Source: Corynebacterium parakroppenstedtii
GTDB lineage: Bacteria > Actinomycetota > Actinomycetes > Mycobacteriales > Mycobacteriaceae
Assembly (NCBI RefSeq): GCF_019754935.1
Contig: NZ_JAGSOA010000001.1
Location: 496,001 to 560,000 of the forward strand
Direction of reading: 5' to 3'
Length of the DNA stretch: 64,000 nt
Every line of letters begins with the position of its first letter. Positions within the stretch are counted from its first letter, which is position 1. The position numbers and the translations under genes were made by a program. The notes beneath the pieces were generated by a model. It had not been told where the DNA came from. It saw only the letters and a list, made by a program, of their open reading frames with translations, and did not search any database. Positions 20,293 to 29,944 of this stretch are shown here, piece by piece.

Positions 20293-20850
20293 TCACTTCC
20301 CTGCCGGAATGTCATCCAAGGAAGACAGGAAAGAATCCACTGTCTCCGCGCGCTTGGCATCGTCGGATAGATGAGAGCCGAGGAGCTTCTCCGCCAGATC
20401 GACCGAATTCTGACCCATGTCCTTACGCAGGTCAGCGACGACGGCATCACGCTGAGCAGCAAGTTGCTTTTCGCCTTGAGCGATAATGCGGTTGCTTTCC
20501 TCCGTTGCTTCGGTCTTCATATCCGCAACGATCTTTTGCCCGTCAGCACGAGCTTCGTCGCGAATACGAGCGGCCTCTGCACGAGCCTCAGCGAGCTGGT
20601 CATTGTATTTTTGCAACGCAGCCTTCGCCTCGGATTGCGCGGCCTCCGCACGTTGAATACCGCCTTCAATGCGATCTTCACGCTCAGAAAGAACCTCTTG
20701 GAACTTCGGAAGAACAAACTTCCAGAAAAGCCATAGGATCAGTACGAAGCAGACGATGGACCAGACGAGGTCGTATGGCAAAGGGAGAAGCGGCAAGTTG
20801 CCCTTTTCGAGAGGCAGCGTGTCCTCAGCCAAAATAAGTGAGTTCGTCAT
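20293..20850 (-). CDS. atpF: F1Fo ATP synthase b subunit
   Basis: The peripheral stalk b subunit is 185 residues with one N-terminal membrane helix (about 27-48, [22 protein letters not shown]) followed by a long charged coiled coil ([31 protein letters not shown]). It lies between atpE and atpH and its stop codon abuts the atpH start region. Confidence 0.96.
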   Translation of the reverse strand: MTNSLILAEDTLPLEKGNLPLLPLPYDLVWSIVCFVLILWLFWKFVLPKFQEVLSEREDRIEGGIQRAEAAQSEAKAALQKYNDQLAEARAEAARIRDEARADGQKIVADMKTEATEESNRIIAQGEKQLAAQRDAVVADLRKDMGQNSVDLAEKLLGSHLSDDAKRAETVDSFLSSLDDIPAGK

Positions 20851-20902
20851 AGTCTCCAGCTTTCGCTATTTCGAATATCAGGATGTAGTGAAAACAACCT
20901 GA

Positions 20903-21157
<255 letters not shown>

Positions 21158-21217
21158 TCAAAATGCCGTTGGTTTTCCAACGACGTATTCGTGAAAAACT
21201 TCGAGTGGGGTGTTCAG

Positions 21218-22072
21218 TTAGTGTTCGTCCGCATGCAGGGAAAGCTCAATGTACACCGCAGTCAGCAGAGCGAAAATGTACGCCTGCAGGAAAATCACCA
21301 AAATCTCAAACAGCGAGAAGGCAAAAGCTGCCGCGATGGTAAAGCCGGACGCAACAAGCCAGCCGTTCATCTGCCAGAAGAAGAAGTTGGTTGCCGAGTA
21401 CAAGAGCACCAGCACGATGTGACCTGACAGCATGTTGGCCATAAGACGAATGGTCAGCGTGACAGGCCTCAAAATGAAGGTCGAGAAGAACTCAATCGGT
21501 ACGACCAAGAAATAGAGAAGGAAAGGCAACCCCGGAATTACCAGAGAGCTCTTCATGTACTTCCCGAACCCGTACCGCTTGGCACCTGCGTAAATCATGC
21601 AGATGTAGGCAACCACGGCCAAGAGCAGTGGCATACCGATACGAGCATTGGGGGAAACGTTCAAGAACGGGATCACCGATGGTGCGTTCATGAACAGCAC
21701 AAGGAAGAAGATCGTGGAAATAATCGGAAGGAAGCGACGTCCTTCTTTTCGACCAAGAATCTCCTCACTGATGTGGATACGGACGAAATCCAACAAGTAC
21801 TCAGCGACGTTCTGCACGCCACGCGGAACTAACTTCGGCTTCCGCATAGCGAAGAAGAAGAACAGCCCCATGAGCACCATCACGAGGAGTCGGACGAACA
21901 TGATGCGGTCGATGGCGAACCAACCGTCGGCAAAATTACCGAACCAAAGGTTGATGTGATCACCATTCGACGCACCGTCGGGACAGCGTGGCTCACCGTC
22001 ACTGCCGGTCCCACAAACGAACCCCGGGAAAAAGTCGTGGTCCAGATCTGGGGCGTGGAAATGCCCCTTCAT
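21218..22072 (-). CDS. atpB: F1Fo ATP synthase a subunit
   Basis: The a subunit provides the two proton half-channels against the c-ring. It is 284 residues from the ATG at 22070-22072 (MKGHFHAPDL). An in-frame TTG lies two codons earlier but the ATG matches the usual corynebacterial N-terminus. Six membrane segments can be seen. The essential arginine is in LTIRLMANMLSGH. The N-terminus is a short His/Asp/Phe-rich external segment with cysteines (GFVCGTGSDGEPRC). It is the first structural gene of the operon and has a long C-rich leader upstream. Confidence 0.96.
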   Translation of the reverse strand: MKGHFHAPDLDHDFFPGFVCGTGSDGEPRCPDGASNGDHINLWFGNFADGWFAIDRIMFVRLLVMVLMGLFFFFAMRKPKLVPRGVQNVAEYLLDFVRIHISEEILGRKEGRRFLPIISTIFFLVLFMNAPSVIPFLNVSPNARIGMPLLLAVVAYICMIYAGAKRYGFGKYMKSSLVIPGLPFLLYFLVVPIEFFSTFILRPVTLTIRLMANMLSGHIVLVLLYSATNFFFWQMNGWLVASGFTIAAAFAFSLFEILVIFLQAYIFALLTAVYIELSLHADEH

Positions 22073-22340
22073 GGACAAGGTTGTAACGCTCAGCGTTCTC
22101 TCCCGTGTTCGGGCCGCTTTCTGCCAAACAGAAAACGGTGCGATGGAGGTCTATGTGCATAGCCCACCGCGGATTCCGTCGCACATCATCGCGGGGGCCC
22201 GGGGGTTATTCGGGGGTGGCTACGCATAGCGACTTTTCCTTATAACCCGCAGTTGACGATAGCAGCTTAATTCAGGTTTTTCCCAAGCGATCTCTCAATC
22301 CGACCCCCCTAAAACTACACCTGATTCACCCCCATGCAGG
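22073..22340 (-). promoter_or_regulatory. atp operon leader / promoter region
   Basis: This 268-bp gap upstream of atpB holds no gene. It contains two perfect small palindromes, CTATG-TG-CATAG (22150-22161) and GCTA-TGCG-TAGC (22218-22229). Between them, on the transcript strand, are three runs of five C residues (22193-22216). A TATAAG motif at about 22241-22246 (minus strand) is a possible -10 element. The operon promoter is inferred to lie here. Confidence 0.4.
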
Positions 22341-22985
22341 CTATTGCTGGTGGTCCCGTTCTTCTGCCCATTCTCGGTCAGCGATATAGGTCACACGCGC
22401 GGTTAAAACACCCCATGTTTCTGAGACCAATCCGACGATTAACGCGGCGATCACAGTGACCGCCAACGCCAGGTGGTCATAGAAATACATGTTCTTCAGG
22501 ACGACTAAGACAAGTAAAACAACGACAACCTTGAGCAGCCACGTCCCCATCACCACAGCCATCGTCGTTTGGGGATTTGTCCGGGAGGTGATGAGCACAC
22601 TCACGATAGTGAGCAAAACAAAGGCACCACCGATGACCGACCCGATGAGCGCCCCCCAGACACCTCGCATCCCTGATTGTCCACCCCAAGCCAACAACGA
22701 AACCACAGCTAAACAGGCAATTGCGATACCCCCCAGGCGCGCAGCCTTCAGCAGCGGCCACCGTGGATCCGACACATGCCGGTTCTTCTTCGCGATCACG
22801 TCGTCGATAGGAGAAGCACCGTCGGTCGACGAGCTAGCCGACGAGTTCGACGTTTCAGAAGAGTTCTGTCCATCAGATTGTTCTGGTGTATTTTCGCCGG
22901 AATCCCCCGATGCGAAAGTGGAGTATGGAGACGTCGGCTTAGACGAGGCGCTGTTCGGTTCGCCAGAGGAATGGGAATCAGTCAC
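22341..22985 (-). CDS. AtpI-like small membrane protein upstream of the atp operon
   Basis: The protein is 214 residues. Residues 1-60 are Ser/Asp/Gly-rich and look disordered. The rest has four membrane helices (IAIACLAVVSLLAWG, ALIGSVIGGAFVLLTIVSVL, WLLKVVVVLLVLVVL, LALAVTVIAALIVGLVS). Position and topology match the AtpI/Mg-transport-like proteins that precede atpB and assist c-ring assembly in other bacteria. That role is inferred by position, as the primary sequence is weakly conserved. Its ATG overlaps the stop of the upstream wecA-like gene (ATGA), so it is coupled to that gene. Confidence 0.75.
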   Translation of the reverse strand: MTDSHSSGEPNSASSKPTSPYSTFASGDSGENTPEQSDGQNSSETSNSSASSSTDGASPIDDVIAKKNRHVSDPRWPLLKAARLGGIAIACLAVVSLLAWGGQSGMRGVWGALIGSVIGGAFVLLTIVSVLITSRTNPQTTMAVVMGTWLLKVVVVLLVLVVLKNMYFYDHLALAVTVIAALIVGLVSETWGVLTARVTYIADREWAEERDHQQ

Positions 22986-24160
22986 GCTGGCTGATTGTAG
23001 CGGTCCGGGTGCCGACGATCACGCGAGCGCGGTACAGACGTAATCCCGACGGCGATGATGATCGCTAGCCCCACCGCAATGAGGGTAATGTCCGTCGGCA
23101 AAATTGTTGCTGCCACCGCGCTGAAGGCGACAACGCTCACCCACGTGTAGAGCACAAGGACCACTCGTCGGTGCGTGTGCCCGAGCTGGAGCAGCCTGTG
23201 GTGCAGGTGCTTTTTATCCGGGGCGAACGGGCTTTTGCCATGACCGACACGGCGGATAACAGCCATGATGAGGTCGAGCATCGGGATGAACACACTCGCT
23301 GCCACCACGATGATCGGGCTCAGCAGCGCGAAAATATCGGCGGCACCATAGAGCGACATCGTGATGCGGCCCGACGCTGAGGTCGATGCCGCCGCGAGGA
23401 GGAGGCCGATCAGCATGGATCCCGTGTCGCCCATGAAAATTCGGCTTGGCTCAAAGTTGTGGGGCAAGAAGCCCGCGCAGGCTCCGATCAAGACGGCGGA
23501 AATAATGGCCGGAGGATAAGCGCTCACCGCTCCCCCTTGGTCGTGGAGAATGGTGAGCGAAAACGCGAAGAGTGAGATTCCCGCGATCCCCCCGACGCCG
23601 GCCGCCAACCCGTCGAGACCGTCGACAAAGTTAATCGCGTTGATCAGGGTGACGGTGAAGACGACAGTCAGGACTGTGGACTGGACTTGATCCAGAATGA
23701 CCGTGGTGCCCCCATGCCAAGGCACATAGAGGAGGTACCAGCTCAGCCCCAGCAAACTCATGACCGTTGCGCCCGCAATCTGCCCGACCAGTTTCACGAG
23801 AGCCGGAATGTCATACAAATCATCGATAATGCCAACAACAACGATGATGAGGGCAGCCCATAACACGGCTCTCAAGTCCGGAGTCATGGGAGGAAAACCG
23901 CGGTTCAACGCCGGTAATTGGTTGGCCACCAGTAAGGCTGCAATGACGCCGGTGAACATCGCGACTCCCCCCAACCGCGGTCGGGGTTGTTTATGGACGT
24001 CGCGGGCACGTGGTATAGCTACTCTCCCGGTCCGCACCATGGCGGATCGTATGCATCCTGTTGTCAGGAAAGTCACGATGCAGCCCGTGCAGAGAACAAG
24101 GATGAGTTCCCGAATGGGCACACCGGTTCCCCCCACCGCTGATTGTGCACAAACGATCAT
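22982..24160 (-). CDS. undecaprenyl-phosphate sugar-1-phosphate transferase (WecA/MraY family)
   Basis: A polytopic membrane enzyme of 392 residues that transfers a sugar-1-phosphate, probably GlcNAc-1-P, to a polyprenyl phosphate carrier. Conserved family motifs are present: IIDDLYDIPALVKL (metal-binding Asp pair), NAINFVDGLDGLAAG, FMGDTGSMLIG, and the cytoplasmic His-rich loop SPFAPDKKHLHHRLLQLGHTHR. In corynebacteria and mycobacteria the WecA at this position is thought to start arabinogalactan linker synthesis. Confidence is high for the family and moderate for the substrate. It is immediately upstream of the AtpI-like gene. Confidence 0.9.
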   Translation of the reverse strand: MIVCAQSAVGGTGVPIRELILVLCTGCIVTFLTTGCIRSAMVRTGRVAIPRARDVHKQPRPRLGGVAMFTGVIAALLVANQLPALNRGFPPMTPDLRAVLWAALIIVVVGIIDDLYDIPALVKLVGQIAGATVMSLLGLSWYLLYVPWHGGTTVILDQVQSTVLTVVFTVTLINAINFVDGLDGLAAGVGGIAGISLFAFSLTILHDQGGAVSAYPPAIISAVLIGACAGFLPHNFEPSRIFMGDTGSMLIGLLLAAASTSASGRITMSLYGAADIFALLSPIIVVAASVFIPMLDLIMAVIRRVGHGKSPFAPDKKHLHHRLLQLGHTHRRVVLVLYTWVSVVAFSAVAATILPTDITLIAVGLAIIIAVGITSVPRSRDRRHPDRYNQPA

Positions 24161-24225
24161 GATGTTTCTCTACCCCGCATTCCCTGGACTATCCGCGCAC
24201 GTGAGGCCGTTCTTTTCCCCTCGAA

Positions 24226-24882
24226 CTATCTCTGACGCAGCGTAGCAGGGCTCGTTCCAATAACCTCGGAAATACGTTCTGCAGAAATCGCCCCTTCACG
24301 CAAAAGATGAGGGGTGGGCGAGGTCAGATCAATGATGGTCGACGGCTCCCCGATCGTCGCCTCTCCATCATCCAGATAGACGGATACTTCGCTTCCCAGC
24401 ATCTGCTTCGCGGCAATTGCCGACGTCGCAGGCGGCTGCCCCGAAATATTGGCGGAGCTCACCGCCATGGGGCCTGTGGCTCTCAGTAGCTCAATCGCGA
24501 CCGGCTGTAGCGGCATCCGAAGCATCACTGATCCGTTAGTATCCCCAAGGTCCCAGGGCAACGACGGAGCCTGTGTCACCACAAATGACAGTCCGCCAGG
24601 CCAAAACGCTTGGACTAATTCGCGCATCCGCGGGGTGACTGTCTGCACTAGGCCGTCGACGGTGTCCCATGACCCAATCAACACGGGAACAGGCATGTCA
24701 GGGCCACGATGCTTCGCCCGCAACAGCGCGGCAACAGCGTCGTTATCGAATGCATCACACCCGATGCCATAGACGGTGTCGGTGGGGATAACGACCAGAC
24801 GTCCGCCCTTTACTGCGCTCTGGGCAGCCTCCAGGCCACGACGTCGTTCGTCTTGGTCAGTGCAATCGTAAATTGTGTTCAT
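24226..24882 (-). CDS. L-threonylcarbamoyladenylate synthase (Sua5/YciO/YrdC family)
   Basis: The protein is 218 residues of the YrdC fold: GGRLVVIPTDTVYGIGCDAFD, KHRGPDMPVPVLIG, FWPGGLSFVV, VMLRMPLQP and GPMAVSSANISGQPPATS. It makes threonylcarbamoyl-AMP for the t6A modification of tRNAs reading ANN codons. It lacks the extra C-terminal Sua5 domain, so it is TsaC-like in length. It begins 8 bp after the prmC stop, consistent with a prfA-prmC-sua5 operon. Confidence 0.92.
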   Translation of the reverse strand: MNTIYDCTDQDERRRGLEAAQSAVKGGRLVVIPTDTVYGIGCDAFDNDAVAALLRAKHRGPDMPVPVLIGSWDTVDGLVQTVTPRMRELVQAFWPGGLSFVVTQAPSLPWDLGDTNGSVMLRMPLQPVAIELLRATGPMAVSSANISGQPPATSAIAAKQMLGSEVSVYLDDGEATIGEPSTIIDLTSPTPHLLREGAISAERISEVIGTSPATLRQR

Positions 24883-24890
24883 GAGTGTTA

Positions 24891-26072
24891 TTACGCTTTC
24901 CTCGTGTGTGCGGCCCGAATGCCCGTCACAAACCTATCGCGTCCAGCTAAGTCCTTATGTATTTCTACATCGGTGAAACTGTGATCATTCAAACATTGTG
25001 AGGTCACAGGACCGTTGAGCTCGTCATGTTCCACAGCCACGAAGGTGCCGGGGCTAGACAAATCCTCAACCACGGCCATCATCGGCACGATCACGCTCAT
25101 TCCATCCGCACCAGCGAAAACGGCATCATGAGGATCGGCCGCGACTTCGGGCGAAATCGCCGTGTTCTCGGGCACATAGGGTGGATTCGAAACAACCATA
25201 TCCACCTTCAGGTCAGGCGTCGTTTCACGCGTCGGCTCGGGATTGTCACCGTCACGCGTATCCCGATCACGCGTGTCCCGGCCACACATGTCCCGAATGG
25301 CTTTCACGATACTGGGATCGGTGGCGTCCCCTGTGCACAGGCTCACAGAGAGCTGTTCGGCGTCGTCTTCTGACAGGCCAGCGTCCAGCGCTTCGGCCCG
25401 CCAATTCTGTATGAAGGTCTCGACGTTGCGACGGGCGTAATCCAGTGCGACGTCGCTTGTGTCAACGCCAACAATCTGGATTCGTGGGAGCGTGCCGACG
25501 TCACCGGTAACGATGTCTCCCCCGCGCGGATCCGCTACCCGCTGCTCTCTCAAGTCGCGATGAAGAGACAGCAACGCATTACCCGCCGCGTGCGCAACAC
25601 CCAGCGCTAAAGTTCCAGGCCCGGTACACAAATCAACGATGGTGTAATCCGCAGGCACAGAGTTCGGCGACCCGGATTCCCCGGACGGGTTATCTAACGC
25701 CCTGCGGAGTTGCTTTCCCGCCCATTCCACAATCAATTCGGTTTCCGGACGAGGAATAAAAGCCCCCGGGCCAACCAGCAGGTCGATCCCGGCGAAACGC
25801 ACCGTCCCCATAATGTGCTGCAGGGGTTCCCGCTGCTCGCGTCGGCTAATACACGCTTCGAAAAACTCGGCCGTGTCGGGATCGACGTGGTCTTGGCGTC
25901 GGAAGAATAATGACGACCGTGTGACCGGTTCCGCACCCGGCGCGCCCTTAACAGTGAGCGCATGTGCCATCAGAAGCTCAGCATCGACCCGTGGAGAATC
26001 CACCCCCGCAGCGCGCAGTCGTCCGCCGGCGTTGTTGATCATCTGGCGAACAGATGTACGGGGATATGTCAT
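24891..26072 (-). CDS. prmC: peptide chain release factor N5-glutamine methyltransferase
   Basis: PrmC (HemK) methylates the glutamine of the GGQ motif in release factors. The catalytic NPPY motif is present ([12 protein letters not shown], residues 295-304), as are [13 protein letters not shown] and the SAM motif [18 protein letters not shown]. At 393 residues it is about 100 longer than typical. The extra length includes a Ser/Gly/Pro insert near 127-141 and a repetitive charged insert at 262-286 ([12 protein letters not shown]). Its ATG overlaps the prfA stop by 4 bp, so enzyme and substrate are translationally coupled. Confidence 0.95.
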   Translation of the reverse strand: MTYPRTSVRQMINNAGGRLRAAGVDSPRVDAELLMAHALTVKGAPGAEPVTRSSLFFRRQDHVDPDTAEFFEACISRREQREPLQHIMGTVRFAGIDLLVGPGAFIPRPETELIVEWAGKQLRRALDNPSGESGSPNSVPADYTIVDLCTGPGTLALGVAHAAGNALLSLHRDLREQRVADPRGGDIVTGDVGTLPRIQIVGVDTSDVALDYARRNVETFIQNWRAEALDAGLSEDDAEQLSVSLCTGDATDPSIVKAIRDMCGRDTRDRDTRDGDNPEPTRETTPDLKVDMVVSNPPYVPENTAISPEVAADPHDAVFAGADGMSVIVPMMAVVEDLSSPGTFVAVEHDELNGPVTSQCLNDHSFTDVEIHKDLAGRDRFVTGIRAAHTRKA

Positions 26073-27142
26073 TCTGCCTCGAGCCGCTCGGCGCGCTCTG
26101 CGGACTGCAGCGCAGAGAAGAGGTCATCCAGGTCGCCGTCGAGAACCTGGTCGAGGTTGTGCGCCTTGTAATTAATTCTGTGGTCAGAGATGCGGTTTTC
26201 GGGGAAATTGTATGTACGGATGCGCTCCGAACGGTCCATGGTCCGCACCTGAGCGGCACGATCGGCCGACGCCGCAGCCTCGGCTTCTTCTTCCTTCATC
26301 TGCTGCAGCCGGGCGGCCAGGACCTGCATCGCACGCGCCTTGTTTTGGATTTGGCTACGTTCTTTCTGACAGGTCACGATCAGCCCAGTCGGCAAGTGTG
26401 TGATGCGGACAGCGGAGTCGGTCGTGTTCACACCCTGGCCACCTTTACCGGATGAGCGGTACACATCGACGCGGATGTCTTTGTCATCAATCTCGACATC
26501 CTCGATCTCATCGGGTTCCGGATAGACGAGGACACCGGCGGCTGAGGTCTGGATACGTCCCTGGGACTCGGTGACGGGAACTCGCTGAACACGGTGAACA
26601 CCACCCTCAAACTTGAAGACACTCCACGCACCGTCCCGAGACGGTTTCTTGGAGCGAATAGACATGGTGATGTCTTTAATTCCCCCGAGGTCCGTGGGAG
26701 CGTCGTCCAGAACGTCGATCGCGAAGCCATGTTTGTCCGCGTAGCGCTGGTACATCCGCACTAATTCGCCGGCGAAGAGGGCTGCTTCTTCCCCGCCCGC
26801 ACCGGACTTCACTTCCATCACGATGTCATCGCCATCATGGGGATCCCGCGGGGCCAAAAGGTCAGCTAGCTTATCCGATAGCTCCTCTTTTTCCGCCCGA
26901 AGACGCTCGGCTTCTGCCGCGAATTCCTGGTCTTCATGGGCCATTTCCTCGGCGGCTTCGAGATCGTCGGTAACGGCATTTAACCGGTCATTAGTCTGAA
27001 TGATGGGCTGGAGTTCAGAGAACCGCTTCCCCACCTTCCGCGCGCGAGCAGCGTCGTTGTGTAAATCAGGATCAGCTAATTGAGCTTCGAGCCCTTGATA
27101 TTCCGAAACAATGTCGTCGACCGCCGAAACATGCGTCGCCAT
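26069..27142 (-). CDS. prfA: peptide chain release factor 1
   Basis: RF1 recognises UAA and UAG stop codons and triggers peptide release. It is 357 residues. The GGQ motif is in [21 protein letters not shown]. The stop-recognition region contains a [16 protein letters not shown] segment followed by LVYPEP; the PxT-type motif appears here as PVTE. The C-terminus [31 protein letters not shown] is standard. It lies between rho and prmC. Confidence 0.97.
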   Translation of the reverse strand: MATHVSAVDDIVSEYQGLEAQLADPDLHNDAARARKVGKRFSELQPIIQTNDRLNAVTDDLEAAEEMAHEDQEFAAEAERLRAEKEELSDKLADLLAPRDPHDGDDIVMEVKSGAGGEEAALFAGELVRMYQRYADKHGFAIDVLDDAPTDLGGIKDITMSIRSKKPSRDGAWSVFKFEGGVHRVQRVPVTESQGRIQTSAAGVLVYPEPDEIEDVEIDDKDIRVDVYRSSGKGGQGVNTTDSAVRITHLPTGLIVTCQKERSQIQNKARAMQVLAARLQQMKEEEAEAAASADRAAQVRTMDRSERIRTYNFPENRISDHRINYKAHNLDQVLDGDLDDLFSALQSAERAERLEAE

Positions 27143-27241
27143 GACCCAGAGTGCTCCTTTAACTGCTCACTACAAATACCGGTAACTACACGAATATAGC
27201 GCGACGGCGGCGGCTCAACCGAACCACCGCCCGCACCGTGA

Positions 27242-27263
27242 CCAGGAGAGCTTTACCTCCTGG
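27242..27263. repeat. Hairpin between rho and prfA
   Basis: CCAGGAG (27242-27248) is mirrored by CTCCTGG (27257-27263). No T-run follows on the minus strand. It could cause partial termination or RNA processing between rho and prfA; there is no gene in this 182-bp gap. Confidence 0.3.
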
Positions 27264-27324
27264 CGCCACTACTTCACATCATTGCCTGGCTTCACGGCTT
27301 AGCGTCGCGCATAAGGGGGACGAA

Positions 27325-29358
27325 TTACTCGTCATCATCATCGGGAACACTCATGGGTGCCGACGATGCAATCTGCATGAGGAACTCGCCATTGTTCTTG
27401 GTCTTGCGCAGCTGCTTGATAAGCAAGTCGATAGCCTGCTGCGGGTCCAGTGCCGACAAGATTCGACGCAGCTTGTGCATGACGCGTGCCTCATCGGGAG
27501 CCAGGAGTAGCTCGTCCTTACGGGTACCCGACGGATTCACGTCGACAGCTGGGAAGACGCGGCGCTCCGAAATCTTCCGGTCAAGCTTCAGCTCTGCGTT
27601 ACCCGTGCCCTTGAATTCCTCGAAGATGACGGTGTCACCGGCGGAACCAGTCTCGACCATCGCCGTCGCGATAATGGTCAGCGAACCACCGTTTTCGATG
27701 TTGCGGGCTGCGCCCAGGAATCGTTTCGGCGGGTAGAGGGCGTTGGAATCCACACCACCGGAGAGGATCCGTCCCGACGCCGGCGACGAGTTGTTGTACG
27801 CACGACCCAGGCGAGTAATGGAATCCAACAACACAACAACGTCCTGACCAGCCTCAACAAGGCGCTTAGCCCGCTCAATCGCCAGTTCAGCGACGGTGGT
27901 GTGCTCGCTCGGCGGACGGTCAAACGTCGAAGCGATCACTTCGCCATTGACCGAGCGCTGCATGTCGGTGACTTCTTCAGGGCGCTCGTCGACAAGAACG
28001 ACCATGAGGTAGCACTCTTGGTTATTCGTCGTGATGGCGTTAGCGACGTCCTGCAGAATCGTCGTTTTACCAGCCTTCGGCGGGGACACGATCAGCGCGC
28101 GCTGCCCCTTACCGATCGGCATGATGAGGTCAATCACACGGGTCGTGAGCTTCTTCTGGTCCGTCTCCAACCGCAGCCGCTGGTTCGGGTACAGCGGTGT
28201 GAGCTTGGCGAACTCGGGGCGGGCCTTGGCCTCCTCCGGCGTCATGCCATTGACTGTGTCAACGCGCGCCAACGGGGCGAACTTCTGCCGGTTGCGGCCG
28301 CGACCATGCTGTGGGCGGCTGGAGCCGTCCTCACGGACCTTGATTTGCCCGGTCACAGCGTCGCCACGACGCATTCCTTGGGACCGAACCATGTTCATGG
28401 ACACATACACATCATTCGGGCCGGACTGGTACCCCGACGTGCGAATGAACGCGGTGTTGTTGTCAACAACATCGAGGATGCCCGCGATCGGCTGGAATGT
28501 CTCCCCTTCGCGCAGCTGGTTCGGGTTCTGGTTGTCGCGATTATCCCGGTTGCGGCGGTTGCGCCGATTGCCACGGTTATTACGGTCGTTGCGGTTATTG
28601 CGACCTCCACGATCGTTCCGGTTGTCACGATCATTGCGGTTGTTGCGGCCACCCCGGTGGTCCTGGTTATTGCGACCACCGCGACCATTGTGGTCGTTGT
28701 TGTCGCCGGAGTTGTCGTCATTGTGGCCATAGCGGTCATCACGGTCGTCATGGGACCGTCGATGATCATTATTGTTATTCCGATCATCATCCCGGCGGGA
28801 GTTGTTGTCATCCGAATCGTCGGAAGAATCGCGGGACGACGTGTTCCGGTCATCCCCGTCATTGGAATGACCGTTGTGCCGGGCACGGTGACGACGCGCG
28901 CGACGTGCCTGGGAGCGCGATTTGTAGCCGTGGTGGCGGGAATCGTCAGAATCGTCGTCGCGGCCGTTGTCATTGTCCGAGCCGGAGTCCGAGTGGGAAT
29001 CGAAGCCACCCGAGTGCTCGTCCCCACGACGTTCATCGTGGCCGTTATGCCGGTTATCGGAGCCGGAACCGTGTCCGGAGCCATGTCCGTCGTTGTTTGC
29101 CGACGATCCAGCGTTAAATGAATCGGAGTTCGGCGATTCAGAGTTATCCGAATGGTGGGACTCTGCCTTCGGTTCCCCCGCTTTCCGTGTGGATCGACGA
29201 GGCCGAGAATACGGCTGACCAGCGTCGGCGGCCTGAATGGCTGCGATAATATCCCCCTTGCGCAGCCCTGAGAGTCCTCGAATCCCCTTTTCGGCAGCTA
29301 GCGCCTTTAATTCCGGGATGCGCATAGCGGCCAGGTTGTTCGTGTCCGTATCAGTCAC
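27325..29358 (-). CDS. rho: transcription termination factor Rho with long disordered insert
   Basis: Rho is a ring ATPase that loads on RNA and ends transcription. The protein is 677 residues. The Rho N-terminal helical domain is at 1-48 (MRIPELKALAAEKGIRGLSGLRKGDIIAAI). Residues about 50-283 are an extreme low-complexity insert of Asp, Asn, Arg, His, Gly and Ser (RGGRNN, NDRDNRN). The cold-shock-like RNA-binding domain follows (GILDVVDNNTAFIRTSGY), then the ATPase: Walker A in SPPKAGKTTILQ, DERPEEVTDM, and QLRKTKNN near the end. GTG start with AAAGGAC upstream. Such inserts are common in high-GC actinobacteria, but this is a long one. Confidence 0.97.
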   Translation of the reverse strand: MTDTDTNNLAAMRIPELKALAAEKGIRGLSGLRKGDIIAAIQAADAGQPYSRPRRSTRKAGEPKAESHHSDNSESPNSDSFNAGSSANNDGHGSGHGSGSDNRHNGHDERRGDEHSGGFDSHSDSGSDNDNGRDDDSDDSRHHGYKSRSQARRARRHRARHNGHSNDGDDRNTSSRDSSDDSDDNNSRRDDDRNNNNDHRRSHDDRDDRYGHNDDNSGDNNDHNGRGGRNNQDHRGGRNNRNDRDNRNDRGGRNNRNDRNNRGNRRNRRNRDNRDNQNPNQLREGETFQPIAGILDVVDNNTAFIRTSGYQSGPNDVYVSMNMVRSQGMRRGDAVTGQIKVREDGSSRPQHGRGRNRQKFAPLARVDTVNGMTPEEAKARPEFAKLTPLYPNQRLRLETDQKKLTTRVIDLIMPIGKGQRALIVSPPKAGKTTILQDVANAITTNNQECYLMVVLVDERPEEVTDMQRSVNGEVIASTFDRPPSEHTTVAELAIERAKRLVEAGQDVVVLLDSITRLGRAYNNSSPASGRILSGGVDSNALYPPKRFLGAARNIENGGSLTIIATAMVETGSAGDTVIFEEFKGTGNAELKLDRKISERRVFPAVDVNPSGTRKDELLLAPDEARVMHKLRRILSALDPQQAIDLLIKQLRKTKNNGEFLMQIASSAPMSVPDDDDE
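28510..29211 (-). repeat. Low-complexity Asn/Asp/Arg/Gly region within rho
   Basis: This codes for about 234 residues with almost no hydrophobic amino acids. It begins as acidic Ser/Asn/Asp/His-rich and becomes strongly basic RGG/NDR-rich towards the RNA-binding domain. The DNA is built from degenerate repeats of short GGTCGT/GGTTGT-like units on the plus strand, which also creates a long antisense open frame. Confidence 0.85.
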
Positions 29359-29944
29359 GGATGTCCTTTCGTTGCCAGCCCCTCCGGGGACAATTGTCAG
29401 TATTTGTCAGTGGATACGTGTCTCATGACGCGTTGGAGGGTTAGCCCTGTGGTGTTGTCCTATCGCGACGCTGCTTCATCGCTCTACCGTCGGTGGCCTC
29501 ACGATGGTGTTTCTCCGATGATGCAGCATGTCAACGGAATGTGCGTCATTTCGTGTCCGCTTGTGCCAATGTGCCTAAAGGAAGACACGTGACCTGCCCG
29601 AACTGCTATCGCGGTTTTTACCATTAGCCATCGCGGGCGATGCAGATTCGCGACACTACGCGCGATTACGAAATGAAGGATTCTTTGTAGTGTCCGGTCA
29701 TCGGTGTTGCATTCAGGGTGGATGAGAAATCCCCTGGATCCACCACGCTTGCTAGGCCGGAAGCCGATGTTACACATCGTTCGGCTCGATGCCCTAGCGG
29801 AGAATACACAACCTGATGAGCAGTCCGAAAACTACAACCAAAGGAATCGCCCATAACCGTACCACTTTCCAGCACAAGTCGCTGCAATGGCACGCGGATG
29901 GGCTTCACCTGTATTTACGGTCTGTCTGACTTAAAGTAAACGGC
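29359..29944. other. Intergenic region between rho and the acyl-CoA synthetase gene
   Basis: This 586-bp divergent region has no convincing gene; the short open frames on the minus strand lack ribosome binding sites and family features. It presumably holds the rho promoter and a long rho leader, as well as the promoter of the plus-strand gene. A direct repeat TTGTCAG occurs twice within 20 bp at about 29394-29410, just upstream of rho. Confidence 0.5.

Noticed and set aside
22193..22216. Possible G-quadruplex on the plus strand upstream of atpB
   Set aside because: Only three long G runs are present with a CCC between two of them, which would favour simple base pairing instead.
27901..29121. 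406-codon plus-strand open frame rich in Val/Ile/Thr
   Set aside because: It lies opposite rho and its composition is produced by the repeat-rich insert on the other strand. There is no ribosome binding site and no recognisable domain.
29499..29777. Minus-strand open frame upstream of rho
   Set aside because: It has no ribosome binding site, odd composition and no family resemblance.
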